A DNA stretch of 64,000 nt from Shimia sp051201625 (GTDB taxonomy: Bacteria > Pseudomonadota > Alphaproteobacteria > Rhodobacterales > Rhodobacteraceae). Where the stretch lies: NCBI RefSeq assembly GCF_051201625.1, contig NZ_CP179203.1, positions 1,922,001 through 1,986,000 on the forward strand. Reading direction: 5' to 3'. The notes under the pieces were generated by a model. The model saw only the letters and a program-made list of their open reading frames with translations. It searched no databases and was not told the origin of the DNA. The stretch's first letter is position 1, and each line of letters opens with the position of its first letter. Shown here piece after piece: positions 6,916 through 15,533 of the stretch. A program made the position numbers and the translations under genes.

Positions 6916-8829
6916 CTACCAGCCGCCGCCGCCACCACCGCCGCCACCACCGCCGCCACCGCCACTAGAGCTGAAGCCATTTCCAGATGACGACGGAGGT
7001 GAATAATTTGCGGCTCCTGCAAAGCTGGCTTCAAAGCTTGATAGACTGCCTGAACCAAGCTCATCTGCCATTCGATGCCGGCTGTAGTACCAATATGCAT
7101 CGTTTTGGATATCAGTAGAATCAGCCCATACCGCCAGCTTTTTGCTAAATTTATCCGCCCAAACCGTTTCCAAACCCATAGCAAAGGCATAAGGATACAA
7201 TGATGAAAATTGCTTCGCGGACGCCTCTGGTTCGCCATGCAGCGTTTGATGTTCAGCCGCCCTTATATACATTTTAAGACCCTCAATGTCGCTCATGATT
7301 TTCCCACCCTCAACAGAATAATTTTTCATCTTTGTCGTAATTATAAAAAAGCTCGATGCGAGCGATATAAAACCAAAGAATATGAAGATAGCGCCAGGAT
7401 TGTAACTTAAGCCAAACATGATCCACAAAAAAACTGCACTTCCGAAAACAGAAAATATTACTGTAATGCGAGGAAGAAAATAAGACACAACCGCCATAAT
7501 ACAAAGTACAATAAGAGTTTGAAAAAATGAAATTGAAAATAAAAGATTTAATGAAAGACTTACAGAAGAAATTAGAACTGCGAGTAAACTAATAATAATT
7601 GGAAAATTCATTTTTAAATTGTTGCTAAACTCTTTTTTTGCAAATTTGATAAGTTTCCCCGCGATGCTGCTAACTCTTCTCGCAAAATCTTTTGACTCAT
7701 CAAAGATATCGAATACGTCACCTGATCTGGATAACCCCATGTGGTGTAAAAGTAGTCTTTCCCCATCTGTTGCAGCTTCAAATTCATCCGAAATGCACTC
7801 GATAGCAGTTTCACTTAGTTTTAGAATTTTCTTTGAAGCCAGGCTTACTAAAGCAATTGTGATCATTTTGTTTTTTTCAACATTTCCTTGTCTTGAAATA
7901 AACCGCATAGCTAACGGTGAGATAGCTTTTGGTGGGTAAAATTGCGGGTACACTGTGGGCATCACGGTTGAAGCTTTACCGATGCGGTACCAAATGATCA
8001 CGACAACCATTAAAAATGCCAGCATAACACCAGCAAAGATTGCGCTCATCTTCAGGAATTCGCGTTGGTACTCCTCTTCAGCGGCCAAAACCGCCAAACG
8101 CTTCTTTTCTTCAGCTTCAAAAAAGGCGGCGCGATACGCTTCGTTTATCACCGGATAATCATCTGCAGGCATCAAGAAATTTCGCTTGAACTTGATCCTT
8201 GCAGTAAGACCTGTTCCAGATTGAAACCATTGTGAACTTTTAAAATCGATCGACTCACTTTTTTCGGTTACTTTTACGCCCAGCAAGTTGGTCTTGCTTC
8301 CAAACCTACCACTGAAAACTTTATAGCCAATGTATTCCGCGTTTTGTGGAAACCTTACTGTTGCCGATGCATTTTTAATAACGAAATTCCAATTACTTGG
8401 GATTATATTCCAATAAAGTTGGTCGCTTTCGTCAAACTGTAAAACAGCTTTATCAACTTTATAGGATATTTCATAATTATAAAAATTGTTGACTGGAAGA
8501 AAAGCGTCCTTGTCTCCAAAATAATAAACAATTGAGTCAGAACTTGTTTCTATCTTTGCAATCGTTTCCTGAGTACTGTCGCGCGTTACTGATAGATTAT
8601 AATAAGGAATATCTTTTTGATAAGCTTCAACATTTTCAAGTGGAAACCAACGGTATATTCCTCGCTTGATATCCTGACCTTCAGCCCAAACTCTTATATT
8701 TTCGGTGATTGATAAGTCACCACTTTCTAGGATTTCGATATCTACGTCATAAGTGTCGATATACTCTTCACAATTTGCAGAGATTGTTGCACCGAGTAGA
8801 ATAAATGTGGACATTATTAAACGCAGCAT
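6916..8829 (-). CDS. DUF2207 membrane protein with poly-glycine C-terminus
   Basis: 637 aa from the ATG at 8829 (a TTG lies one codon earlier). A signal peptide (LIMSTFILLGATISANC) leads to an extracytoplasmic DUF2207 domain of about 200 residues. A transmembrane helix follows near residues 258-282 (AGVMLAFLMVVVIIWY), then further hydrophobic segments around 400-480, and a tail of more than ten glycines ending in Trp. DUF2207 proteins are predicted membrane proteins of unknown function that usually travel with LemA. Here the start overlaps the LemA stop as TGATG, so translation is coupled. A role in the cell envelope is inferred from context only. Confidence 0.85.
   Translation of the reverse strand: MLRLIMSTFILLGATISANCEEYIDTYDVDIEILESGDLSITENIRVWAEGQDIKRGIYRWFPLENVEAYQKDIPYYNLSVTRDSTQETIAKIETSSDSIVYYFGDKDAFLPVNNFYNYEISYKVDKAVLQFDESDQLYWNIIPSNWNFVIKNASATVRFPQNAEYIGYKVFSGRFGSKTNLLGVKVTEKSESIDFKSSQWFQSGTGLTARIKFKRNFLMPADDYPVINEAYRAAFFEAEEKKRLAVLAAEEEYQREFLKMSAIFAGVMLAFLMVVVIIWYRIGKASTVMPTVYPQFYPPKAISPLAMRFISRQGNVEKNKMITIALVSLASKKILKLSETAIECISDEFEAATDGERLLLHHMGLSRSGDVFDIFDESKDFARRVSSIAGKLIKFAKKEFSNNLKMNFPIIISLLAVLISSVSLSLNLLFSISFFQTLIVLCIMAVVSYFLPRITVIFSVFGSAVFLWIMFGLSYNPGAIFIFFGFISLASSFFIITTKMKNYSVEGGKIMSDIEGLKMYIRAAEHQTLHGEPEASAKQFSSLYPYAFAMGLETVWADKFSKKLAVWADSTDIQNDAYWYYSRHRMADELGSGSLSSFEASFAGAANYSPPSSSGNGFSSSGGGGGGGGGGGGGGW
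6919..6962. repeat. GCC/ACC trinucleotide tract encoding poly-glycine
   Basis: Imperfect runs of CCGCCG and CCACCA triplets encode the glycine tail of the DUF2207 protein on the minus strand. Such tracts are common in this family and can vary in length by slippage. Confidence 0.8.
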
Positions 8830-9410
8830 CAATCCACTCCGATGCTGACTTCTGTCAAATTACGCTCGTTTTTATCGTAAATTTCAAAAAAAGAAGCCTC
8901 GCGAAAGGTAAACAAATTTGCGATTACCAAGTCTGGAAAAGTTTGAACGGATGTGTTATAGTCTCGTACTGTACCATTATAATACCGGCGGGACTTTTGT
9001 ATAACGTCTTCGAGTTGTGAGAGTTCTTGTTGTAGGTCTCTGAAGCTGCCATCAGCTTTCAAATCGGGATAGGCCTCGGTAACTGAGAGCATGTTGACTA
9101 AAGCCGAGCCAATGGCACCTTCGGCGGTTGCACGCTCTTCAGGGTCATCAGTATAGGCGGCGGACCGTGCATTTGTCAGCTTTTCAAGAGTTTCCACCTC
9201 ATGCGATGCATAGCCTTTGACGACGTTAACCAGATTTTTTATCAAGTTGAATCGGCGCTTTAACTGTACGTCAATTGAACTCCAACCTTCGTTGACAAAT
9301 TCCCGCCCCCTAACCAAACGGTTGTAGATGACAACCGCCCATATGATGACCACCAAAACTAAAAAAATAGTAAAGCTAAATATGAGTAGCAGCGCCCCTC
9401 CGACGGTCAT
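8829..9410 (-). CDS. lemA: LemA family protein
   Basis: 193 aa from the ATG at 9410, chosen because AAGGAA sits about 8 bases upstream; a TTG start at 9443 would add 11 poor residues. One N-terminal helix (GALLLIFSFTIFLVLVVIIW) is followed by the conserved LemA helical domain: YNRLVRGREFVNEGWSSIDV, then QLKRRFNLIKNLVNVVKGYA, and the closing VIANLFTFREASFFE. LemA proteins are membrane-anchored with the N-terminus outside. Their exact role is unsettled. It overlaps the DUF2207 gene and both are probably one transcript. Confidence 0.92.
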   Translation of the reverse strand: MTVGGALLLIFSFTIFLVLVVIIWAVVIYNRLVRGREFVNEGWSSIDVQLKRRFNLIKNLVNVVKGYASHEVETLEKLTNARSAAYTDDPEERATAEGAIGSALVNMLSVTEAYPDLKADGSFRDLQQELSQLEDVIQKSRRYYNGTVRDYNTSVQTFPDLVIANLFTFREASFFEIYDKNERNLTEVSIGVD

Positions 9411-9890
9411 GATGTGGGTTCCTTTCGTTGCAACCTTATTCAATTTTTAAACTGAATCCGGTTAAATTAGCAAGTTAACCTCAGTCGGAGCAATTTAGTT
9501 AGCGGTGAGTAGGGAGGGTTACTTAGCCTTGTCTGATGTCAAAGCGTTACCCATTTTATTACGTAGAAACCGCCTCTAAATTGTTCACCGTGCAGCGATG
9601 ATGTACGATCGTGTTCCCCCCGTTGCATCGCACCGATCTTTAAAAGATTAATGATTATTTGGTTTTGAGGCGGCGTGGCATATCTTTTTTTCCTGCTGAG
9701 GACTTGAGCTATTTGGTTACAGTCACAGGAGTATTGACCTTTTCTGTCTGTTTGCGTTTGTGTAAACTCGTGCTGGCGCAACCTCTGAAAATTTACGCGA
9801 GAGCTTTTTTTTAAACGTCTATAGTTGATGGCCTTGCTAATTCTGAAACTAGCAGCAGCCTAAGGGTAAGAAGACCAGGAGCGATCTTTG
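9411..9890. other. Intergenic stretch, no gene seen
   Basis: About 480 bases between lemA and the oxidoreductase. The 80-codon minus frame at 9539-9781 lacks any protein-like pattern. I see no RNA gene or strong hairpin. The region must hold the two divergent promoters. Confidence 0.5.
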
Positions 9891-11114
9891 ATGACAGGAA
9901 ATAGGCTTTCCGTGGCTCCTTTGAGATCATCCTACGATGTGGTCATCGTTGGAGGTGCGATCATGGGATCGGCAACTGCCTGGTTTTTATGCGATAATTC
10001 TGATTTTGACGGATCGGTATTAGTCGTCGAGCGCGACCCAACCTACAAAGATACATCAACTGCTCATACGACATCTTGCATGCGACAACAGTTTTCGTCA
10101 GAGCTCAACGTCCGCATTTCTCAGTTTGCGGCAGATTTTGTCAAAAATCTCCGAAGCTACATGGGAGGTGATGACCGGGTGCCTGAGCTTTCAATTCGGT
10201 CTTTTGGGTACATGTATCTGGCAAACAACGATAGTTTTGCCAACGTTCTGCGTGAAAACCAGAAAGTACAATTGGCTGCGGGGGCAGCAACGGAGTTGAT
10301 GACAGCGAAGGAGATAAAGAAGCGCTTTCCTTTCTACAATGTTGACGATGTTGTGCTCGGTTCCATCAACATAATTGATGAGGGATACTGGGACAGTGCA
10401 GCCGTATTCGATTGGTGGCGGCGCCAGTCACAGGAACGTGGCGTGGAATTTGTTTCCAACGAAGTCGTCGCTATGTCCAAAAATGCTGCTGGTACCCGTG
10501 TCGAAAGTGTGCGCCTCAAGTCGGGGGATGTCATCCATTGTGGTCAGGTTGTAAATGCGTCTGGTCCGCGGGCGTCCTTGACAGCCAGCATGGCTGGGAT
10601 CGAAGTGCCTGTCGAGCCTCGGAAGCGCTATTCTTGCGTTTTCAAAGCAGAACAACCTTTGGATCAAGATTTGCCTCTCACCATCGACCCATCAGGCGTT
10701 CATGTGCGTGAAAATGGTGGTGGAACATATCAGTGTGGAGGGCATTCTATTATCGATCCCGCAGTGGATTATAATGATTTCTCTGTCGATTATTCGTTTT
10801 GGGAATGTCAAATTTGGCCTATCCTAGCAGCACGCATTCCACAGTTTGAGGCCGTCAAGGTGCAGAGTGAGTGGAGCGGTCACTATTCGATGAACACATT
10901 TGATCATAACGCAATCATTGGACCGCACACCGAAGTCGAAAACTTCATTTTTCTCAATGGTTTTTCCGGTCACGGGTTACAACAGGCTCCGGCCATGGGG
11001 CGTGGCACTGCAGAGTGGTTGACCTATGGTGAGTATCGCAGCCTCGAACTCTCACCTTTCAATTTTGAGCGAATTTTAAAAGGCCTTCCGATCGTTGAGA
11101 CAGCATTGATATAG
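9891..11114 (+). CDS. FAD-dependent oxidoreductase, DAO family (amine/amino-acid oxidase or dehydrogenase)
   Basis: 407 aa from the ATG at 9891, with AGGAG nine bases upstream; a TTG precedes it by one codon. The N-terminal dinucleotide fold reads YDVVIVGGAIMGSATAWFL. The substrate domain and the C-terminal FAD-contacting segment (NFIFLNGFSGHGLQQAPAMG) are complete. This places it in the DadA/SoxB/GlpD superfamily that oxidises secondary amines or N-methyl amino acids. The substrate is not determinable here. A broken relative of the dimethylglycine dehydrogenase type lies nearby at 11810-12088, which hints at a former methylamine-type catabolic group. Confidence 0.85.
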   Translation: MTGNRLSVAPLRSSYDVVIVGGAIMGSATAWFLCDNSDFDGSVLVVERDPTYKDTSTAHTTSCMRQQFSSELNVRISQFAADFVKNLRSYMGGDDRVPELSIRSFGYMYLANNDSFANVLRENQKVQLAAGAATELMTAKEIKKRFPFYNVDDVVLGSINIIDEGYWDSAAVFDWWRRQSQERGVEFVSNEVVAMSKNAAGTRVESVRLKSGDVIHCGQVVNASGPRASLTASMAGIEVPVEPRKRYSCVFKAEQPLDQDLPLTIDPSGVHVRENGGGTYQCGGHSIIDPAVDYNDFSVDYSFWECQIWPILAARIPQFEAVKVQSEWSGHYSMNTFDHNAIIGPHTEVENFIFLNGFSGHGLQQAPAMGRGTAEWLTYGEYRSLELSPFNFERILKGLPIVETALI

Positions 11115-11121
11115 TACTGTT

Positions 11122-11745
11122 TCAATCATCCGAGCGTTCTTCACGCCATGCAGCCCAGTCTTCGGGGGTATCTAGGTCACGCCGAGCGCGGTTTTCCGGC
11201 AGAGCAACAAATGTGATCCTATTTGTGGCCTGTTTCAGGATGGCTCGTGCGCCAATATCACCTGTCAGCTCGCCAATTTTGGGAAACAGGGTGCTTGAAA
11301 AAACGATTGGATGGCCGGGGCAGCCTGCTTCGGTCGTTGCTTGCCAGGCCAAGCTTTTCGAGCCCGTATCCACAGCGCTCAAAAGTTTTTTCAAATCCAC
11401 TTGCGTCAACTCCGGTAAGTCGGCGAGGAGCAACATCGCTGCCGTAGTGTTTTTGGGAAGGTTTGCAAACCCAGCACGAAGGGAAGCGGCCATGCCTTCC
11501 CGAGCATCAGCTACCGAAACGCGTTGAATGTTAAGACCCTCCAGAGCATCGTATCTGGGATGAGGTGGGGAGGGTAGTGTCACAATGACAGTTCCATTTG
11601 TAGCCTGTAGGGCTATTTCTGTTTGGCGCTTTATCAATGGTACGGTGCTGATGTGTTGCAAAAGTTTGTCGGTCCCGCGCATACGGATCGACTGGCCTGC
11701 GGCGAGGATGATAATTGGGATATGACTTGTTTTTGACATGTCCAC
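11122..11745 (-). CDS. MobA/MocA-like nucleotidyltransferase
   Basis: 207 aa. The N-terminus carries the NTP-binding signature IIILAAGQSIRMRGTDKLLQ, followed by the metal-binding LLLADLPELT and the downstream GCPGHPIVF and GDIGARAIL motifs. These are typical of molybdenum-cofactor cytidylyl- or guanylyltransferases (MocA/MobA type). It probably attaches CMP or GMP to molybdopterin for a hydroxylase-type enzyme, but no molybdoenzyme gene lies nearby. It converges with the DAO oxidoreductase, 7 bp apart. Confidence 0.8.
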   Translation of the reverse strand: MDMSKTSHIPIIILAAGQSIRMRGTDKLLQHISTVPLIKRQTEIALQATNGTVIVTLPSPPHPRYDALEGLNIQRVSVADAREGMAASLRAGFANLPKNTTAAMLLLADLPELTQVDLKKLLSAVDTGSKSLAWQATTEAGCPGHPIVFSSTLFPKIGELTGDIGARAILKQATNRITFVALPENRARRDLDTPEDWAAWREERSDD

Positions 11746-11809
11746 TACACGTGTCCGAAATCCGCATCATGGAGCGACGTTGCAGCCAAACGCGCGAGGT
11801 AATGTTGCC

Positions 11810-12088
11810 TCATAATTTTATTAGCATGATACTGCATTTCGAATGATATGGCGGTGATCCGCTCAAACTTCGTACAAGGCCTGAGTGTGAATTCCTCGTC
11901 TGCGGCCTTGTGGTATAGTTGTCGAGAGTGTTTACCCAACCGCCCATTGCATGCCAGAGGTAGACAAACAGCAACTTGGCCCATTCCAGCTGCACCAAAT
12001 TTGACCAGTCTTTATTGGTCGGTTGATACAGTGTGGAATAGCTGAAAGTGCCGCCTCCGATCACGGCTACTCGTACGGTGGAATGCAT
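11810..12088 (-). pseudogene. N-terminal remnant of an FAD-dependent (dimethylglycine/sarcosine dehydrogenase-like) gene
   Basis: The minus frame starts MHSTVRVAVIGGGTFSYSTL, then YQPTNKDWSNLVQLEW and LWHAMGG. That follows the order of dimethylglycine/sarcosine dehydrogenases (AVIGGG, LYHLTKKGWSDVVLLER, STWHAAGG) but with lost glycines in the nucleotide fold. GGAG precedes the ATG. Similarity fades after about 65 codons and the remaining 750 or so codons of such enzymes are absent. It is a decayed, truncated gene. Confidence 0.55.
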
Positions 12089-12650
12089 AGGTAAACTCCA
12101 GAGTTGTAAAAGTATGAAACGGTTTTGCTAGGTTTTGGGCAAGTATTAAAATGACTATTCATGTCTTTTTGAGGTTCATGAGGAGCCGCCACCGCTTCCA
12201 ATATTAAGGTGGCAAACCCTTCTTTGAAAATTGACAGATGTCGGAAAAGTCTGCCATGGCATGTAAAAAATACTGTTGGCATATTGTCGGCCTTGGCCCA
12301 AGCCAGTCGAGCTCCACCTAGGGACAAGGTGATTTAAACGATGTCTTTTAGACCATACATTATGAAAACTCAGAAAGTGGCTCAGTTTGATCCACAGGTA
12401 TAAGAATTTCGCGCCTGCGGTTAAGATGGCTGTTGCTTCAGACGAATAAGGACGACGAGTGGCGCATAAATGTTGGTGATACCATGCCTATTTTTGAGAC
12501 CCAGCCACATGACAATTCGAGTAAATACCAGGGGCATCTGAGACCAGTTGGAGTGCGGGAGCGTCTGTCCGATGCGAGGATCTGAAAGATTGGAACGGTG
12601 GAAACAGCGTTGCTTTTTCCGGTCGCGGAGCGCTTATCAGAATTGATTGA
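12089..12650. other. Non-coding or decayed stretch
   Basis: About 560 bases between the broken FAD gene and the Fur-type regulator. Minus-strand frames of 64-86 codons exist (for example 12067-12327) but none has recognisable motifs or a ribosome site. The stretch is probably eroded coding DNA. Confidence 0.45.
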
Positions 12651-13067
12651 CTACTTGCGGATAGGTACGCCGTATAGCTCAAGTCTATGTCCCTTGAGCT
12701 GATATCCCAGCTTCCTTGCTATTTTCTCCTGAAGGGCCTCAATCTCGGGGTCGACAAATTCGATCACTTTGCCTGAATTGATGTCGATCAGGTGATCATG
12801 ATGTTCACGCTCGGCGTCCTCGTAGCGCGCGCGCCCATCTCCAAACTCAAGTTTGTCCAGAATATCGGCCTCCTCGAACAATTTTACCGTCCTGTAAACA
12901 GTAGCAAGGGAAATGCGCGGGTCTCGCGAGGAAGCCCTTGCATAAAGCTCCTCAACGTCAGGGTGATCCTTGCTTTCCTGCAAAACGCCGGCAATGATCC
13001 GACGCTGTTCTGTCATCCGCAGGCCTTTGGCTTCGCAGCGTTCAAGGATGGTATCTGTATTGTGCAT
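12651..13067 (-). CDS. fur: Fur-family metal-responsive regulator (Fur/Mur type)
   Basis: 138 aa, normal Fur length. Winged-helix DNA-binding domain with LRMTEQRRIIAGVLQES and RISLATVYRTVKLFEE (recognition helix), then the dimerisation domain with the metal-binding cluster REHHDHLIDINSGKVIEF. The CxxC zinc motifs of many Fur proteins are absent. In Rhodobacteraceae this orthologue usually acts as the manganese regulator Mur while iron is sensed by other proteins; that assignment comes from the lineage, not from this sequence. It stands alone in the minus direction. Confidence 0.88.
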   Translation of the reverse strand: MHNTDTILERCEAKGLRMTEQRRIIAGVLQESKDHPDVEELYARASSRDPRISLATVYRTVKLFEEADILDKLEFGDGRARYEDAEREHHDHLIDINSGKVIEFVDPEIEALQEKIARKLGYQLKGHRLELYGVPIRK

Positions 13068-13159
13068 TTCAAGCTTCGTCCCTTGTTTGGGCTTCCTGTC
13101 TAACCAAACTGTGCGGGTGTGACCACCCGTTATGGCGGGTAATTCACCACCGATGCGGG

Positions 13160-13412
13160 TTGACAGATAGAACTAAAAGCCTCATTGCACCATCTTCGCC
13201 TTCTGCCGCGTGAGCAGCACGGTCTCGAGTTTCGTATCGGGACCCCTTAGAGGCAACATATTGATCCCAAAATCACGCGTGGGGCCAAGGTCAGGGTCGG
13301 CCGTTGCACATTATGTGCGCGGTTGGGATCAAGGCCTACCACAGAGACGCCTGCCAACGCAGGCATGAGTTAGGTCACGTGTAAAACGTCGGACCGGAAA
13401 GATTTTGTTTTG
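13160..13412 (+). ncRNA. Structured 5' leader of the DEAD-box helicase gene
   Basis: A TTGACA box at 13160-13165 may be the -35 element, though no good -10 follows. Downstream are several stems. GGTCTCGA at 13221-13228 pairs with TCGGGACC at 13237-13244 (one G-U). TTGATCCCAA at 13261-13270 pairs perfectly with TTGGGATCAA at 13323-13332 and encloses GCACA-TTA-TGTGC. GCCTGC-CAAC-GCAGGC is at 13349-13364. A mini-ORF ATG AGT TAG directly follows the last hairpin. This is far more pairing than chance predicts and suggests a cis-acting RNA element, perhaps cold- or self-regulatory for the helicase. Confidence 0.55.
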
Positions 13413-14690
13413 ACGACTTTTATTGAATTGGGTTTGCCGCACAAGCTGGTGGATCGTTTGAATGGCACTGGAATTAATGCGCCTACACCAATCCAAGAAC
13501 GCGCAATTCCACCCGCACTAGATGGTCAAGACGTCATTGGATTGGCGCAGACAGGTACTGGAAAAACTCTTGCCTTTGGTTTGCCATTGATCGCGCGCAT
13601 GCAATCCTACGGCCGCAAACCCGATCAGCGTACTGCACGTGGGCTAGTGTTGGCTCCGACGCGCGAATTGGCAAGCCAGATCAGTGTGAGCCTGCGTGAG
13701 CAGGTTGACGGAACGCCGTTCAAGATAGGTCTGGTTGTGGGGGGCGTATCAATTGGTCCGCAAATAAAGAGACTAGAGCGTGGTGTAGATATCCTCGTAG
13801 CAACGCCTGGACGACTAATTGACCTGATGGAGCGTCGTGCGCTCGAACTAAACAAAACTGATTTTCTGGTCTTGGACGAGGCAGACCAGATGTTGGACTT
13901 GGGTTTCATCCATGCTCTGCGCAAGATCGCTGCTTGGTTGCCTCAGGATCGGCAGACAATGTTATTTTCCGCGACCATGCCAAAACAGATGTCGGAAATT
14001 GCTGAAACCTACCTGAAGAATCCTGTACGTGTGCAGGTATCTCCACCTGGTAAAGCCGCTGACAAGATCGCTCAGTCAGTTCATTTTATAGCTAAGGCAG
14101 AGAAAACATCGCTCTTGATCGAATTGCTGGATAAGCATCGAGGCGAGGCTGCAATTGTTTTTGCGCGAACAAAGCATGGATCAGAACGCCTGATGAAAGC
14201 TTTGGTTAAGTCAGGTTTTGCAGCAGACTCGGTCCATGGAAACAAGAGTCAAGGCCAGCGTGAACGAGCGATCAAAGGGTTTAGAGGTGGGACAACCATG
14301 GTGCTGGTCGCGACCGACGTTGCGGCCCGAGGGCTGGATATCCCGCAAGTTCGACATGTTTACAATTATGATTTGCCGAATGTCGCGGAAAATTACATCC
14401 ATAGAATTGGCCGGACTGCGCGTGCGGGCATGGATGGTGCCGCCGCCGCGTTCTGCTCACCTGATGAAGTTGACGAACTGCGTGCCATTCAGAAGCTCTT
14501 GAAGATTTCGATTCCCATTGCATCTGGCCGGCCTTGGATAGGGCTGGACGAGCCTGCAAAGAAAACTGGTGGTGCTCGTCATAGAAATGGTCCACCCCGT
14601 AACGGCGGTTCTCAAGACAAGCCTGGAGGTGGTCAGCGACGCCGGCGTAGGGGGCCTCCGCGAGGCAAACGTTCTCAAAAAGCTGCCTAG
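13410..14690 (+). CDS. DEAD-box ATP-dependent RNA helicase (RhlE-like)
   Basis: 426 aa from a TTG start. Motifs in order: Q motif (GINAPTPIQERAIP, about 21-34), Walker A AQTGTGKT (46-53), PTREL, ATPGR, DEAD (156-159), SAT (187-189) and the C-terminal ATDVAARGLDIP and HRIGRTARAG. A basic, glycine-rich tail (GGGQRRRRRGPPRGKR) is a likely RNA-binding extension. It unwinds short RNA duplexes, acting in ribosome assembly, cold adaptation or mRNA turnover. The gene ends 4 bp into the convergent phzF-like gene. The folded leader upstream suggests post-transcriptional control. Confidence 0.93.
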   Translation: MTTFIELGLPHKLVDRLNGTGINAPTPIQERAIPPALDGQDVIGLAQTGTGKTLAFGLPLIARMQSYGRKPDQRTARGLVLAPTRELASQISVSLREQVDGTPFKIGLVVGGVSIGPQIKRLERGVDILVATPGRLIDLMERRALELNKTDFLVLDEADQMLDLGFIHALRKIAAWLPQDRQTMLFSATMPKQMSEIAETYLKNPVRVQVSPPGKAADKIAQSVHFIAKAEKTSLLIELLDKHRGEAAIVFARTKHGSERLMKALVKSGFAADSVHGNKSQGQRERAIKGFRGGTTMVLVATDVAARGLDIPQVRHVYNYDLPNVAENYIHRIGRTARAGMDGAAAAFCSPDEVDELRAIQKLLKISIPIASGRPWIGLDEPAKKTGGARHRNGPPRNGGSQDKPGGGQRRRRRGPPRGKRSQKAA

Positions 14691-15529
14691 TAAACCAGTT
14701 TCCCCTGCATCACGCGCTTAGCGGCACCGGACACGGTAATGGCTGCACCGGAAGTGCTAACATCTATTATGCTGGGGCGACCCATTTCTTCGCCTTGGCT
14801 AATACGAAACTTTTGGTCGCAGTTTTCCAATTGGGCAATCAGCGCACCGAGAGTTGCGCAAGCACTGCCCGTTGCTGGATCTTCGGGGATATTATCGAGC
14901 GGAGCAAACATGCGGGCACGGATTGAGCCTTGATCTCGTACATAGGCGAATTGTGCGAAGTCGAGGCTGGTTGGATGTTTATCCCGGCCTGTTCGAAATG
15001 CTCGTATGTCAGGTGACAAGTTAGATAGCGCCTTCACGCTGTCCAGTTCGGTAATTGTAAATGCAAGGCCGAGTGTGGCCAAGACTGGTGGATGGTTATG
15101 GATGATGATGTGCTTAACATCCGTGCCGAGCGCGGAAGCGACCAAAGCAATTTCGGGTGTAGCCAGTATGTTAAATGGTTCTGAGGTTGTGAATTGCGCG
15201 GTTCCCGCAGAAACCTTGCAGAGCATAGGTCCAACTCCAAGCTCTAGCGTCATTACGGAGCCGTGTCCTAATTCAGTGAGTGCAACCGCGGATCCAACCA
15301 CTGGATGACCGGCAAACGGTATTTCCATGGTTGGGGTAAATATGCGTACTCGGGCAGTGTGTGCACTATCTTCTGGTGGGAAAATAAAAGATGTTTCTGA
15401 GAAATTAAACTCTGTGGCGATGCGCTGTAAATCTGCTTCGGGAAGTCTATCGGCTCCGAGCACTACGGCCAGTTGGTTTCCCCCAAAGGGCACCTTCGAA
15501 AAAACGTCATAAACAAAAAAGTCAGTCAT
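14687..15529 (-). CDS. PhzF-family isomerase
   Basis: 280 aa, full length. N-terminal FFVYDVFSKVPFGGNQLAVV and the catalytic glutamate in FNFSETSF (Glu45) are the family signature. GHPVVGSA and the repeat-domain counterpart EDPATGSACATLGALI complete the two-fold diaminopimelate-epimerase-like architecture. Most PhzF homologues outside phenazine clusters have unknown substrates, and no phenazine genes are present. It follows the antiporter by 4 bp on the minus strand, so the two are probably cotranscribed. Confidence 0.88.
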   Translation of the reverse strand: MTDFFVYDVFSKVPFGGNQLAVVLGADRLPEADLQRIATEFNFSETSFIFPPEDSAHTARVRIFTPTMEIPFAGHPVVGSAVALTELGHGSVMTLELGVGPMLCKVSAGTAQFTTSEPFNILATPEIALVASALGTDVKHIIIHNHPPVLATLGLAFTITELDSVKALSNLSPDIRAFRTGRDKHPTSLDFAQFAYVRDQGSIRARMFAPLDNIPEDPATGSACATLGALIAQLENCDQKFRISQGEEMGRPSIIDVSTSGAAITVSGAAKRVMQGKLVY

Positions 15530-15533
15530 TGCG

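Noticed and set aside
6916..6918. Programmed readthrough of the DUF2207 UAG stop (UAG CUA context)
   Set aside because: As a claim it is unsupported: DUF2207 proteins commonly end in the glycine-rich tail with Trp, so the stop looks natural. Only the open frame itself is reported.
9539..9781. 80-codon minus frame as a possible small gene
   Set aside because: No ribosome site, low-complexity polar composition and no motif; probably chance.
14687..15529. Phenazine biosynthesis
   Set aside because: PhzF-family members are widespread without phenazine operons, and no other phz gene is present.
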